Origin: Anaerosoma tenue
Lineage (GTDB): Bacteria > Actinomycetota > Coriobacteriia > Anaerosomatales > Anaerosomataceae
Reading direction: 5' to 3'
Assembly: GCF_023161965.1 (NCBI RefSeq)
Contig: NZ_JALNTY010000002.1
Location: 398,552 to 462,551 of the forward strand
DNA length: 64,000 nt
Shown: positions 43,731 to 51,971 of the stretch, piece by piece
How the letters are laid out: each line of letters begins with the position of its first letter
Numbering within the stretch: the stretch's first letter is position 1
The notes under the pieces: generated by a model
The model's input: the letters and a program-made list of their open reading frames with translations, nothing else
Databases searched by the model: none
Told to the model about the DNA's origin: nothing
Made by a program: the position numbers and the translations under genes

Positions 43731-44624
43731 CTACTCGGTAAGCGCTTCGCCCGCCGTATAGTCATATCCCGAGCCAAGCAGGCTGTGCGGGATCATGTAC
43801 ACGATGAACGTGACGAGTCCGGCGATCACAATCGTGCGACGCGCCCACGGGCCGTCCTTGCGGCTTCCGGTGTTAAAGAAGACCGCCACGAGCCACAGAA
43901 CGAGTTCTATCGTGACCTTGTTGTCCGTGAGGTCCCAGCCCAGCGGTATGCCGGCCCAGTACACACCGAACGCGTACTTCTGCATGATCGGGCCGAAGAT
44001 GAAGCCGCCCAGAAGGAGCGTGATCAGTGCTGCCCACATCATCCAGCGCGGCTTGCCCCCGGGCCTGAGCGCCTCGAGCGCGGCGCGGATGCCAAACAAC
44101 ATGGACAGCATTATCGTCACCACATGCGGCAGGACGACCGTCAACATCGGCATGTCGCCGCGATACCGCGATACGATCGCCTCGCCGGCGCCGTCGTCGA
44201 TCACGTAGTTCTCGCCATCGTACTGGAGGTGCACGAAGTACGCGTACTTGCCGGCCATCTCACTGAGTCCGGGCAGTCTGGCGGCAAGGAGCTCGACCTC
44301 TTCGGTGTCGCCCATACTCTCGAGCTCAACGGTCTGGATCTCCATGTCCACGACCTGCGGCTCATCGTCCGAGTTCACCCGCCAGTACTCGACGTAGCCT
44401 GTGGTGCCCTCCGGGGCGTCGACACCAATCGCCAGCTCCTCATCAAGCACCCGGCTGCGGATGAACTCATACTCCACGACCTCGCCGTCGCTCAGCGCCA
44501 ATTCACCTGCGAGCGGGTCGTACGGGTCGTTCTCATAGAGCACGTAGAACCCGGTGATGACGATCGCGATCAGCCACAAGAGCACGCTGACCACCCGCGG
44601 GTGGGATTCCATCCACTGCCTCAT
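43731..44624 (-). CDS. Membrane protein with extracytoplasmic domain, function unknown
   Basis: 297 residues. An N-terminal helix (about 12-30) is followed by a soluble acidic domain (about 31-155) and four helices (about 160-180, 193-212, 238-255, 265-288). The soluble part is beta-rich by appearance. I do not recognise the family. It lies 112 bases downstream of the multiheme cytochrome on the same strand, so a link to electron transfer at the membrane is possible but unproven; it has no heme or quinone motif that I can see. Confidence 0.72.
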   Translation of the reverse strand: MRQWMESHPRVVSVLLWLIAIVITGFYVLYENDPYDPLAGELALSDGEVVEYEFIRSRVLDEELAIGVDAPEGTTGYVEYWRVNSDDEPQVVDMEIQTVELESMGDTEEVELLAARLPGLSEMAGKYAYFVHLQYDGENYVIDDGAGEAIVSRYRGDMPMLTVVLPHVVTIMLSMLFGIRAALEALRPGGKPRWMMWAALITLLLGGFIFGPIMQKYAFGVYWAGIPLGWDLTDNKVTIELVLWLVAVFFNTGSRKDGPWARRTIVIAGLVTFIVYMIPHSLLGSGYDYTAGEALTE

Positions 44625-44736
44625 GTGCGCCTCACATCCTCACTGATAGGGAAACCGGCGAGGGGTTGCCCCCGCGCCTGAGGGTATCGCTGCCCGACGG
44701 ACGCGGCAATCGGCCGCGGCGCATCGAACGCGCGCG

Positions 44737-47031
44737 CTACGGGATCTGGATGAACGTATCCGGGGTGCGGATCGGGTAGTAGCCCCAGTTGTGCTCGTCG
44801 TACGGCTCGGTGGCGGTACCCCAGGCCTCGCGCACGTAGTAGTCGGTGCCGCTCACCGGGAGAGAGAGGTCGCCGTAGCCGCTGAACGGATACTCATGGA
44901 GGACGGTCCAGTGGGGGTCGCCGCTGGGAGCGCCGCGCCACACCTGCCACTCGACCCATTCGTCAGGTGCGAGCGTGCCCGTGTTGAAGCGGACGGTCCC
45001 GCTCCCACCCACGACGGTGAAGCTCACGGTGTTCGTGGCCTCCACGTTGCCGGACCAGTCTTCCGACCAGAACTCGAGCGTGTGTGGGAAGCTGCCGCTC
45101 GGAGCGAGGACCGTCACGCGGGACCCCGTCTGCACCGGGCCATCGTCCAGTGAGTAGTACGTGGTCTTGGCTCCGAGGGAGCTCGCGTCGGTCGCCGTCA
45201 GCGTGATGTACACGGTGTTGTAGTAGTACGTGTCGCCAGCGACGGCGTTGGATGTGGTCACCGGCGGTGTGGTGTCCTCGGCGATCGTGAAGCTGGCGGT
45301 CTTCACCGGTGATTCGACGTTGCCCGCCTGATCCACCGACCAGAACTCCAGCGTATGCGCGCCGGGTGTCGTGATGGTAAGGCTGCCGCCTACCTCCGTG
45401 TCGCCGCCGTCGAGGCGGTAGAACGTCGTCCCGACGCCCACCTTGCCGCTGTCCGTGATGGAGAACTCGATGAACGCGGCGCCGACGTAGCTCGCGATGG
45501 CGTCCGACGAGGTCACGGGCGCCGTGGTGTCGCTGGCGCTGTACAAGGTGTGGCAGTTGGCGCACTTGGACTGATTGGGTGGGCCGATACCTGAGGTGTG
45601 ACACAGACCGCACTGCCCGCCCCCGTAGGAGTCCGCCCAGGGGTCATGCGCCTCGGCCACGCCGTCATGGATGGTGACATGGCAGCCGCCCTGCTGGCAG
45701 CTGTTGTCCCACGAGCCCAGCGTGTCGTACGGGGTCGTGTGGCACGCCAGGCACTGTTGCGCGTGGACGGCGTTCAGGTCCGTCGTGTGACAGATGGTGC
45801 AGTCGACGTACACCACGTAGGGCTCCGTGGGGAATCCGATCAGCGCGTCGTCATGCTGCCCCGGTTCGAATATCATCACATCGCCGCTCCCGGGCACGGC
45901 GTCATGCCGCAGGGAATGGCAGTTCAGACAGAGGCTGTACGGCTCGGCGGGTTCCGGCGCGCGGACGAGGAAGCTCGCGTTCTCGCTCTCGTGCGGGAAG
46001 ACCTGGAAGCGGGGGTTGTCGTACGGGCTGGCGTCCTCACCGTAGGCGGTCACCCGGAACTCCTGACCCGCTGCTGTCAACGCCGGGTTAGTGCGACGGC
46101 CCGACGGCCCTACGTCACGGGCGTCCTCGTGGCACTGTTGGCAGAGCGGCCCGCGCCCCTCTTGCAGCGGTGTCTTGAGGGTCGGCTCGGTGACATCCGG
46201 CCCCGGCATGACGTAACCGCGATTGCTCTGGCCGAGACTGCCGAGCTCCGTCTCAGCCGAGCCGACGCCCGTCACAACCGGGGTGCTCGCGTAGGTGTAC
46301 GTGTCGTCCTGGGCGACGGGATGCTCTTCGATCACGCCCGAACCCTCGGCGTGCTGCAGCAGGCGGCCCTCGTGGCACGATGCGCACCACCCCACTCCGT
46401 ACGCTTCAACAGACACGTCCGCGCCGGACGGCTGCTGGCGGAGCAGGCGGTTCGTTGGGATGCCGATACCGGTGTCGCTGGTCTCGGACGCGCGCAACCG
46501 ATCGCCGAGGAAGGGGTCGACGGTCTGTGAGTCGTGTGCCGAGTGGCAGTCGATGCAGGTGAGCGTCCCGTTGGGGCCCATGAACGACCTGGAGGTGGCT
46601 CCGCCGTCGCTCGCCCCACCGGGGACGACGTCCGTGGTGTTGATGCGGTGGGTGGCCCCCGGGTCCTGTCCTGTCCGGGCCTTGATGACTCCGTACACAG
46701 CAGCCCCGCCGGTGCCGTCGTGGCAGGAGGTGCACATGTCGCTCACGGTCTGCTCAGGCAGCAGGTTCTCGCTGCTGACCGCCTGGTGCGTGACGTGGCA
46801 GGTGAGGCACTTGGTCGTTCCGGGCGTATAGCCCCCGTGTGGCCCCTTTCGGGTTGCGGCCAGCAAGGCGGGGTCGCCGCCGGGCTCGAGGATGTCCGTC
46901 TCGGAGGCTCCGTGACAGTCGACGCAGTCCGTGCGCGAGGGATCCGTAGAGTCGCCGGGATACGCGTATGCCGCGCCCGGGGTAACGAGCGCGGCCGCGA
47001 TGGCGATCATCAATACGAGCGAGCGGGACAT
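44737..47031 (-). CDS. Secreted multiheme cytochrome c with Ig-like repeats
   Basis: 764 residues with a signal peptide (about 1-23, cut after AYA). Eleven CXXCH motifs begin near 36, 75, 100, 159, 216, 297, 368, 411, 427, 474 and 490, and one CX4CH (C-Q-Q-G-G-C-H) begins near 445. After 500 come two tandem OmpL47/bacterial-Ig-like repeats (each with TLEFWS, then AGNVES or GNVEATN) and a unique C-terminal domain (about 676-764). The heme part is periplasmic or outside the cell; the repeats probably bind the wall or a surface. It suggests extracellular electron transfer or a terminal reductase. Confidence 0.92.
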   Translation of the reverse strand: MSRSLVLMIAIAAALVTPGAAYAYPGDSTDPSRTDCVDCHGASETDILEPGGDPALLAATRKGPHGGYTPGTTKCLTCHVTHQAVSSENLLPEQTVSDMCTSCHDGTGGAAVYGVIKARTGQDPGATHRINTTDVVPGGASDGGATSRSFMGPNGTLTCIDCHSAHDSQTVDPFLGDRLRASETSDTGIGIPTNRLLRQQPSGADVSVEAYGVGWCASCHEGRLLQHAEGSGVIEEHPVAQDDTYTYASTPVVTGVGSAETELGSLGQSNRGYVMPGPDVTEPTLKTPLQEGRGPLCQQCHEDARDVGPSGRRTNPALTAAGQEFRVTAYGEDASPYDNPRFQVFPHESENASFLVRAPEPAEPYSLCLNCHSLRHDAVPGSGDVMIFEPGQHDDALIGFPTEPYVVYVDCTICHTTDLNAVHAQQCLACHTTPYDTLGSWDNSCQQGGCHVTIHDGVAEAHDPWADSYGGGQCGLCHTSGIGPPNQSKCANCHTLYSASDTTAPVTSSDAIASYVGAAFIEFSITDSGKVGVGTTFYRLDGGDTEVGGSLTITTPGAHTLEFWSVDQAGNVESPVKTASFTIAEDTTPPVTTSNAVAGDTYYYNTVYITLTATDASSLGAKTTYYSLDDGPVQTGSRVTVLAPSGSFPHTLEFWSEDWSGNVEATNTVSFTVVGGSGTVRFNTGTLAPDEWVEWQVWRGAPSGDPHWTVLHEYPFSGYGDLSLPVSGTDYYVREAWGTATEPYDEHNWGYYPIRTPDTFIQIP

Positions 47032-47242
47032 GTCATGCCTTGGTCGACTTGATGTGAGCGTAGTGCTGTGAGACGTGAGGAAGCAAAGGGCGGACCATTA
47101 TGCATCCTTAATACTGCGTCTGTGGCCGGTCTCCTGTCGCGTGGCGCGATCATGGGAGGTGCACGGTTGCGTGCGCGCGGGCCCTGCGATGCCTGGTTCC
47201 CGCAGTCTCCCCCATGTGATACCATGCCTACCTGCTGGAATT

Positions 47243-47328
47243 GCGGGTGTGGCGGAATGGCAGACGCGCATGGTTCAGGTCCATGTGGGGGCAACCCCGT
47301 GAAGGTTCAACTCCTTTCACCCGCACCA
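47243..47328 (+). tRNA. tRNA-Leu (anticodon CAG)
   Basis: 83-base body plus encoded CCA. The acceptor stem GCGGGTG/CACCCGC is perfect, the anticodon stem CATGG/CCATG encloses TTCAGGT (anticodon CAG), a long variable arm (GTGGGGGCAACCCCGT) marks the class II leucine tRNA, and the T-loop is GGTTCAACTCC. Confidence 0.95.
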
Positions 47329-47550
47329 CCGATCATCACGATGGCTCCGGTCCTGGCGGCTGGGGCCATCGCCGCATCCGGGGCCTCGCGCGTGGTGTCT
47401 CGCTGGCCCTGCGCGGCGGGATCGGCTTCGCGTATACTGCGTCGAAGCGCGCGCCGGCACGCGTAGAGTTGAAGGTTCTGTACGTTCCGCGTCGTATACA
47501 GGATAGGTAGTATCCAATCGGCGTCTACGCTGCCGTTCGCTCGTTAGGAC

Positions 47551-48894
47551 GTGTCATACATGCTGTCTGAACGCCTGCTCACCGGCGCCCTGCGCGTGCT
47601 CAACCGCGGCTACATGAGCCAGGAGCCGGTGGATATCGCCCAGCTCCCGGATCCGGAGCCTGGCCGGCAGTACTCGCTGTACATCCACATCCCGTTCTGC
47701 GAGCGGCTGTGCCCGTACTGCTCGTTCAACAGGTTCCTTTACGGCGAGGACCGTGCCCGCTCCTACTTCACAACGCTGAGGACGGAGCTCGAGCGCTCAG
47801 CAGAGCGCGGGTTCGACTTCCGGGCGCTCTACATCGGCGGCGGCACCCCCACGATCCTGGTGGACGAGCTCTGCACGACGATCGATCTTGCGCGGTCGCT
47901 CTACCCGCAGATCGGGGAGGTCTCTGCCGAGTCGAGCCCCAACCACATCACCGACGAGACCATCTCGGCGCTCAAAGACCGCGTGCAGCGGTTCAGCGTG
48001 GGGGTACAGAGCTTCGACGACAGCCTGCTCAACCAGATGGCGCGCTATGACAAGTACGGCTGCGGCGATGCGGTGTTCGAGCGCGTGGCGTATGCCGCGG
48101 GCAAGTTCCACTCGCTGAACGTGGACATGATGTTCAACTTCCCGAGCCAGACGCTCGCGATGCTGGAGAAGGATGTCGCGAGGGTGAAGCTCACCGGCGC
48201 CAACCAGACCACCTTCTACCCGCTGATGGCCTCGCCGAAGAACCGCAAGGAACTCGCGAGGACGATCGGCGCCATGGATTATGCCCGCGAGGCCGAGTAC
48301 TACCGGGTCGTGTGCGACGGGCTCGCCCCGGAGTTCGAGCCGGCCTCGGCGTGGACGTTCTCGCGCGACAAGGGCGGCATGATCGACGAGTACATCGTCG
48401 ACTACGAGGAGTACGTGGGCCTCGGCTCGGGCGCCATGTCGTACGTCGGCGGGCGTCTCTACAACAACACCTTCTCGCTCGACGGATATCGTTCCCGGAT
48501 CCAGGAAGGCCGGAGCGCCATCGCCAAGGCCGGCAAGCCGTACGACACCCTCGGTCGCATGCGGTACAGGTTCGTGACCGAGCTCTTCGGTCTCCGTCTG
48601 GACAAGCAGCGCTTCAAGGCCGACTTCGGGGTGCCGATCGAACGTGCGTTGCCGCTGGAGATGACCTTCATGAGACTGTCCGGAGGCATCGACGTCAATG
48701 ACGAGCGCTGGGTCACTCTGACCCCACGGGGACGGTACCTGCTGCTCGTGATGATGCGGGAGACGCTCGCCACCTCCAACGATCTCCGTGATCACGAGCG
48801 GGAGATGCTGCCCGCGCACGAGAAGGTGCTCCTGAACGACACCGGTGTCGTACCGTGCGGCCCCCCGCCCGAGCGGTTCTGCGCCGCGAGCTGA
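47551..48894 (+). CDS. Radical SAM protein, HemW/coproporphyrinogen-oxidase family
   Basis: 447 residues from a GTG (ATG three codons in is possible). The radical-SAM site is HIPFCERLCPYCSF near 50 (CX3CX2C), followed by the glycine-rich SAM motif GGGTPT near 95. HemN has a fourth cysteine after the cluster that is absent here, so this is closer to HemW-like heme chaperones than to true coproporphyrinogen oxidase. The reaction is not known. It lies after tRNA-Leu and before two small genes. Confidence 0.85.
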   Translation: MSYMLSERLLTGALRVLNRGYMSQEPVDIAQLPDPEPGRQYSLYIHIPFCERLCPYCSFNRFLYGEDRARSYFTTLRTELERSAERGFDFRALYIGGGTPTILVDELCTTIDLARSLYPQIGEVSAESSPNHITDETISALKDRVQRFSVGVQSFDDSLLNQMARYDKYGCGDAVFERVAYAAGKFHSLNVDMMFNFPSQTLAMLEKDVARVKLTGANQTTFYPLMASPKNRKELARTIGAMDYAREAEYYRVVCDGLAPEFEPASAWTFSRDKGGMIDEYIVDYEEYVGLGSGAMSYVGGRLYNNTFSLDGYRSRIQEGRSAIAKAGKPYDTLGRMRYRFVTELFGLRLDKQRFKADFGVPIERALPLEMTFMRLSGGIDVNDERWVTLTPRGRYLLLVMMRETLATSNDLRDHEREMLPAHEKVLLNDTGVVPCGPPPERFCAAS

Positions 48895-49007
48895 GGGCGC
48901 CCGGGGGCCTTGGCGTCACCGCCGCATGGTATCAGGCGAGTGTCCTCATCGCGATTGCGCCGCCCCACTCCGTGAGTCATCATGGCTTATGGAAGAGGGT
49001 GGTCCCG

Positions 49008-49370
49008 GTGCCTGCCAAAGAAGAACCCCGTGGGTTCGATGACGACTTCACGACCGAGCACGCGCACAGGATGATCGACTTCTACTGCAAGACGCTCACC
49101 GAGCTGGGATATCGTTCCGTACCGTACAAGGACGTGGACTCACACATCGGCGCTTGCCGGCTGGAGACTCCCAAGTTCGACACCCTGAACCACGCGCTGT
49201 GGATGTGCAAGCAGACCCGGCTGTTCCTACGAGCCGGACGCTTCGCCAAGGCCTACCGATGGATCGGCACCATCCAGGGAATCCTTCTGATGAACGGCGT
49301 CTTCAGCATCACGGAACTCAAGGGGCATAATCGGATCGACCTACCACCGGTGACGCCGCGACGGCAGTAG
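49008..49370 (+). CDS. Small protein of unknown function
   Basis: 120 residues from a GTG (the frame opens upstream at 48855 in other codons). Contents: a charged N-terminus, then helices with DFYCKTLTELGYRSVPYKD, two Cys (CR, CKQT), and a Pro-rich end. No membrane segment, signal or known motif. It is followed 20 bases later by another small gene on the same strand; they are probably one unit. No family recognised. Confidence 0.55.
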   Translation: MPAKEEPRGFDDDFTTEHAHRMIDFYCKTLTELGYRSVPYKDVDSHIGACRLETPKFDTLNHALWMCKQTRLFLRAGRFAKAYRWIGTIQGILLMNGVFSITELKGHNRIDLPPVTPRRQ

Positions 49371-49389
49371 GTGGGGCCAAGGGGCAGAT

Positions 49390-49602
49390 GTGGACGCGTT
49401 CTCACCCATACGGGGCAAGTGCTTCTACTGGCGCGAGCAACTCGACGACGAGGACCGGTACAACACTCGCGTGAAGAAGGAAGACTGGCGGGTGGAGTGC
49501 ACGTGCTTCGTGGAGGGAACGCGCTGGCTGTACACGGCCAGCACCGTCCCTGACGACTGCCCCAACAAGCGGCATTGCCGCTACTACATCTACTTCGGCT
49601 GA
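49390..49602 (+). CDS. Small cysteine-containing protein
   Basis: 70 residues from a GTG with AAGGGGCAG upstream. Five Cys: near 11 (GKCFYW), the pair in ECTCF, and DDCPNKRHC. The spacing could hold a zinc ion or disulfides. No signal peptide. Aromatic residues are frequent. Not recognised; coupled by proximity to the gene ending at 49370. A 8-bp inverted repeat without a T-run follows at 49609-49636. Confidence 0.5.
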   Translation: MDAFSPIRGKCFYWREQLDDEDRYNTRVKKEDWRVECTCFVEGTRWLYTASTVPDDCPNKRHCRYYIYFG

Positions 49603-49694
49603 TGAAGAGAACGGCCCCCCTGTTGGGAGGCCGTTCCGGAAGCCGGCTCGGGCAGTCCGTCGTCAGTAATCCTTGTCAGCCGACGCTCCCACGA

Positions 49695-49853
49695 TCAGTG
49701 CCGCGCGGGTAGTCCGCCGCCCGGGGTCACGCGCACGCGGTATCCGGCTCCGTTGCAGCCGTGACACGGGCGCCAGTTACCTGCTCCCGCTCTCGACTCC
49801 ACGGTGATGACCTTGTTGCCCCGGCACACGGGACAGGTCTCCTTGCGGACCAC
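49695..49853 (-). CDS. Very small zinc-ribbon protein (two CXXCXG motifs)
   Basis: 52 residues from a GTG preceded by AAGGGGGTG six bases upstream. The sequence has CPVCRGNK near 7-14 and CHGCNGAGY near 30-38, two copies of the DnaJ-type CXXCXGXG zinc-binding repeat. It has a basic, Pro/Gly-rich end. The gene is too short for standard caller limits. Free-standing proteins of this kind may bind nucleic acid or act as chaperone-like zinc knuckles. The function is not known; the coding call rests on the Cys pattern and the ribosome site. Confidence 0.6.
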   Translation of the reverse strand: MVRKETCPVCRGNKVITVESRAGAGNWRPCHGCNGAGYRVRVTPGGGLPARH

Positions 49854-50133
49854 GCTTCACACCCCCTTGATGTGACTCACCGATTATTAAGCAACCTTCA
49901 GGAAATGTCCAGAGTTCGTGTGCAAGCGGTCGAACAGCGGGGGTTGTCCGGCCGCGCGGGGCTTCATCCACATGCCGTCTCCGACGGTGCGCACCGGCCC
50001 GTGAATGACGCAACGGTAACGGCTCAAAGACGGGGCGATTTCGTGCGCTTGTTGCGGGTCGCGCGAAGGGCGATAAGGGGTGTGGGCCCACGCGGGGCCA
50101 CCACTACGAGAGAGATAGGCAGGGACGAGCGAG

Positions 50134-50553
50134 ATGCTGGAGGCAAGGGTTGCGCGTCGTGCGCAAGTCATCAGGTGGGACGAGATCGGTTTGCGGGCAG
50201 CGCAGGCCGTTGTGAACGTGCTGAACCCACGCTCCGTACAGGTTGCGGCAGCCGCTATCGGCCCCCGGGCCGCTCGGGCCACGCAGCATGTGAGCGGCAG
50301 GATCGAGCCGCATGTGGACCGGATGGTGCTCACGCTTGGACTGACCTATCCGCTGGCGATGGCGCCGCAGCTGTACAACGTGTGGGCGCTCGACCAGACC
50401 GCCGGGATCTCGAGCTTCACTTCGGTGATGGGTCTCGTGATGTCGGTGGCGTGGACGCTCTACGGGTTGATCCACCGCCAGAAGTCCATATGGCTGGCCA
50501 ACGGCGTGTGGATCGCCGTGCATGCTGCGATGATCGCCGGTCTGCTCAGGTAG
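50134..50553 (+). CDS. SemiSWEET/PQ-loop-type membrane protein with N-terminal extension
   Basis: 139 residues. A polar N-terminal segment (1-60, rich in Ala/Arg/Val) is followed by three membrane helices (about 64-82, 90-110, 115-137). Helix 1 has AMAPQLYNVW, the PQ motif of SWEET/SemiSWEET sugar transporters, and helix 3 has the Asn in ANGVWIAVH. The usual SemiSWEET is 85-100 residues; this one is longer at the N-terminus. It would transport a small sugar or amino acid as a dimer. Substrate unknown. Confidence 0.72.
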   Translation: MLEARVARRAQVIRWDEIGLRAAQAVVNVLNPRSVQVAAAAIGPRAARATQHVSGRIEPHVDRMVLTLGLTYPLAMAPQLYNVWALDQTAGISSFTSVMGLVMSVAWTLYGLIHRQKSIWLANGVWIAVHAAMIAGLLR

Positions 50554-50614
50554 ACCCTCCAGGCGACGTCACGGGGGCGGGGGCCCCGGGTGGCGGCGCT
50601 GATGCTTCACGATG

Positions 50615-50645
50615 AAGGCCGTCCCGGTCTTGCCGGGACGGCCTT
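50615..50645. terminator. Intrinsic terminator-like hairpin between convergent genes
   Basis: AAGGCCGTCCCGG and its complement form a perfect 13-bp stem with a five-base loop between the SemiSWEET gene (plus) and sufB (minus). It is symmetric and could serve both strands; the T-runs are short on each side, so the strength is uncertain. Confidence 0.6.
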
Positions 50646-50699
50646 CGCCACGTACCGATGAAGTCGAGCCGTCTCAAGGGACGGCCCTTAGGCGCCTCG

Positions 50700-51971
50700 T
50701 CACATCGCCTCTTTGCTCGTCTCCTCGATCGCCTTGTCGATCTGCTTGCGCAGCACATCCGGCAGACCGGGGATGTCGATGTTCACGAAGCCCCGGGTGA
50801 TCATCGATACCGCCTCGTCCTTGGGCAAGCCGCGCGTCATCAGGTAGTAGATCTCCTCGGCAGCGATGGGAGAGATCGCAGCCTCGTGGCTCAGCTCGGC
50901 GCCCGGCGCGCCCTCGCTTGCAAGGTCCGGGATCGCCCACTGCGTGGACTGCTCCGACTGGACGATGCCACGACAGTCGAGGTGCGCCTTGCACGAGTTC
51001 GTCCGGCCGACGAGACGACCGCGGGAGTACACGGTGGACTCATCCAGGGAGACCGTCCGCGCCACGGCCTCGGAACGGGTGTCCTCGCCGATGAGCTGCG
51101 TCTCGCTCCCGAGGTCGATGTAGCTGTCCTTCATGCCGTAGACGATGGAGTTGAAGACGGCCTTGGAGCGGTCGCCCACCAACTTGGCCACCGGGAACGA
51201 CTGGATCGACTTCACCGGTTTCAGCAGCACGTAGTTGTTCACGTAGACGCCGTCTTCGTCCACGACGATCCCCGTGCGCGGTCGGACGCTGAAGTCCTCG
51301 GCCCAGTTGTGGATCATCGTGAAGGTGAGGTGTGCGTTCTTGCCTACGTAGAACTCGGAGATGCCCGCGTGGAGGCCTTCCTCCACGTCGGTGTGGACGT
51401 TGCAGCCGGTGATCACGTTGGCCTCGGCGCCGTCCTCCACCACGATGACGTTGTGGACGTTCTGGCTCACATTGCTTTCGCTCACGAAGAGGCAGGCCTG
51501 GATGGGCTTCTCGACCTTCCGGCCGGCCTTCACGCGGATGAAGTAGCCTTCCGTCTGATGGAGCGCCGCGAGCGCCGTGTACTTGTCCTTGCCAGGGTCG
51601 ACCGCGCGCCACCAGTACTTCTCGATCAGCTCGTCGCCGTAGAGGGCGAGCGCCTCCTGAGTGCTCATGATCTCGATGGCGTTGTCGAACGCCTTCTCCA
51701 CGCGCTCGTAGATGGGAGAGCGGTCGAGCTGGAAGTAGCTCGCCGAGCGGTTCGACTCGTCGGTGTCGAAGCCCGACATCAACGCCGTTTCCTTGATCTG
51801 GCGTTGAAGCGAATCGAGCGAGGCGATCCTGTCATGCTCGGAGACCGTGGTGAACCGTGTGATGTCGATGTCCGGACCGAGGGCGGCCGGCTTGTCCTTG
51901 GCGGCCTCTGCCGCCAGACGGATCTCTTCGAGGCGCTCGAGCGCCGCTGGGCTCAGCTGAATGTCTGGCAT
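50700..51971 (-). CDS. sufB: SufB/SufD-family iron-sulfur cluster scaffold protein
   Basis: 423 residues from an ATG with GGAG nine bases upstream; the ATG lies inside the sufC 3' end. The right-handed beta-helix core (about 130-330) has the family pattern (ASYFQLDRSPIYERVE, then EDGAEANVITGC, AHLTFTMIHNW). C-terminal GRTNSCKAHLDCRGI with a later HEAA and Glu marks the SufB side of the family. With SufC it forms the minimal SmsC-SmsB-type machine found in archaea and anaerobes; no SufS, SufU or SufD gene is adjacent. Confidence 0.88.
   Translation of the reverse strand: MPDIQLSPAALERLEEIRLAAEAAKDKPAALGPDIDITRFTTVSEHDRIASLDSLQRQIKETALMSGFDTDESNRSASYFQLDRSPIYERVEKAFDNAIEIMSTQEALALYGDELIEKYWWRAVDPGKDKYTALAALHQTEGYFIRVKAGRKVEKPIQACLFVSESNVSQNVHNVIVVEDGAEANVITGCNVHTDVEEGLHAGISEFYVGKNAHLTFTMIHNWAEDFSVRPRTGIVVDEDGVYVNNYVLLKPVKSIQSFPVAKLVGDRSKAVFNSIVYGMKDSYIDLGSETQLIGEDTRSEAVARTVSLDESTVYSRGRLVGRTNSCKAHLDCRGIVQSEQSTQWAIPDLASEGAPGAELSHEAAISPIAAEEIYYLMTRGLPKDEAVSMITRGFVNIDIPGLPDVLRKQIDKAIEETSKEAM

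Noticed and set aside
47032-47242. Cyclic di-GMP (GEMM) riboswitch upstream of the multiheme cytochrome
   Set aside because: Such riboswitches control cytochromes in Geobacter, so I looked for one. The conserved GEMM blocks are absent on the minus strand.
49609-49636. Terminator after the small cysteine-containing gene
   Set aside because: An 8-bp inverted repeat (GAACGGCC/GGCCGTTC) is present, but no T-run follows on either strand, so it is not claimed as a terminator.
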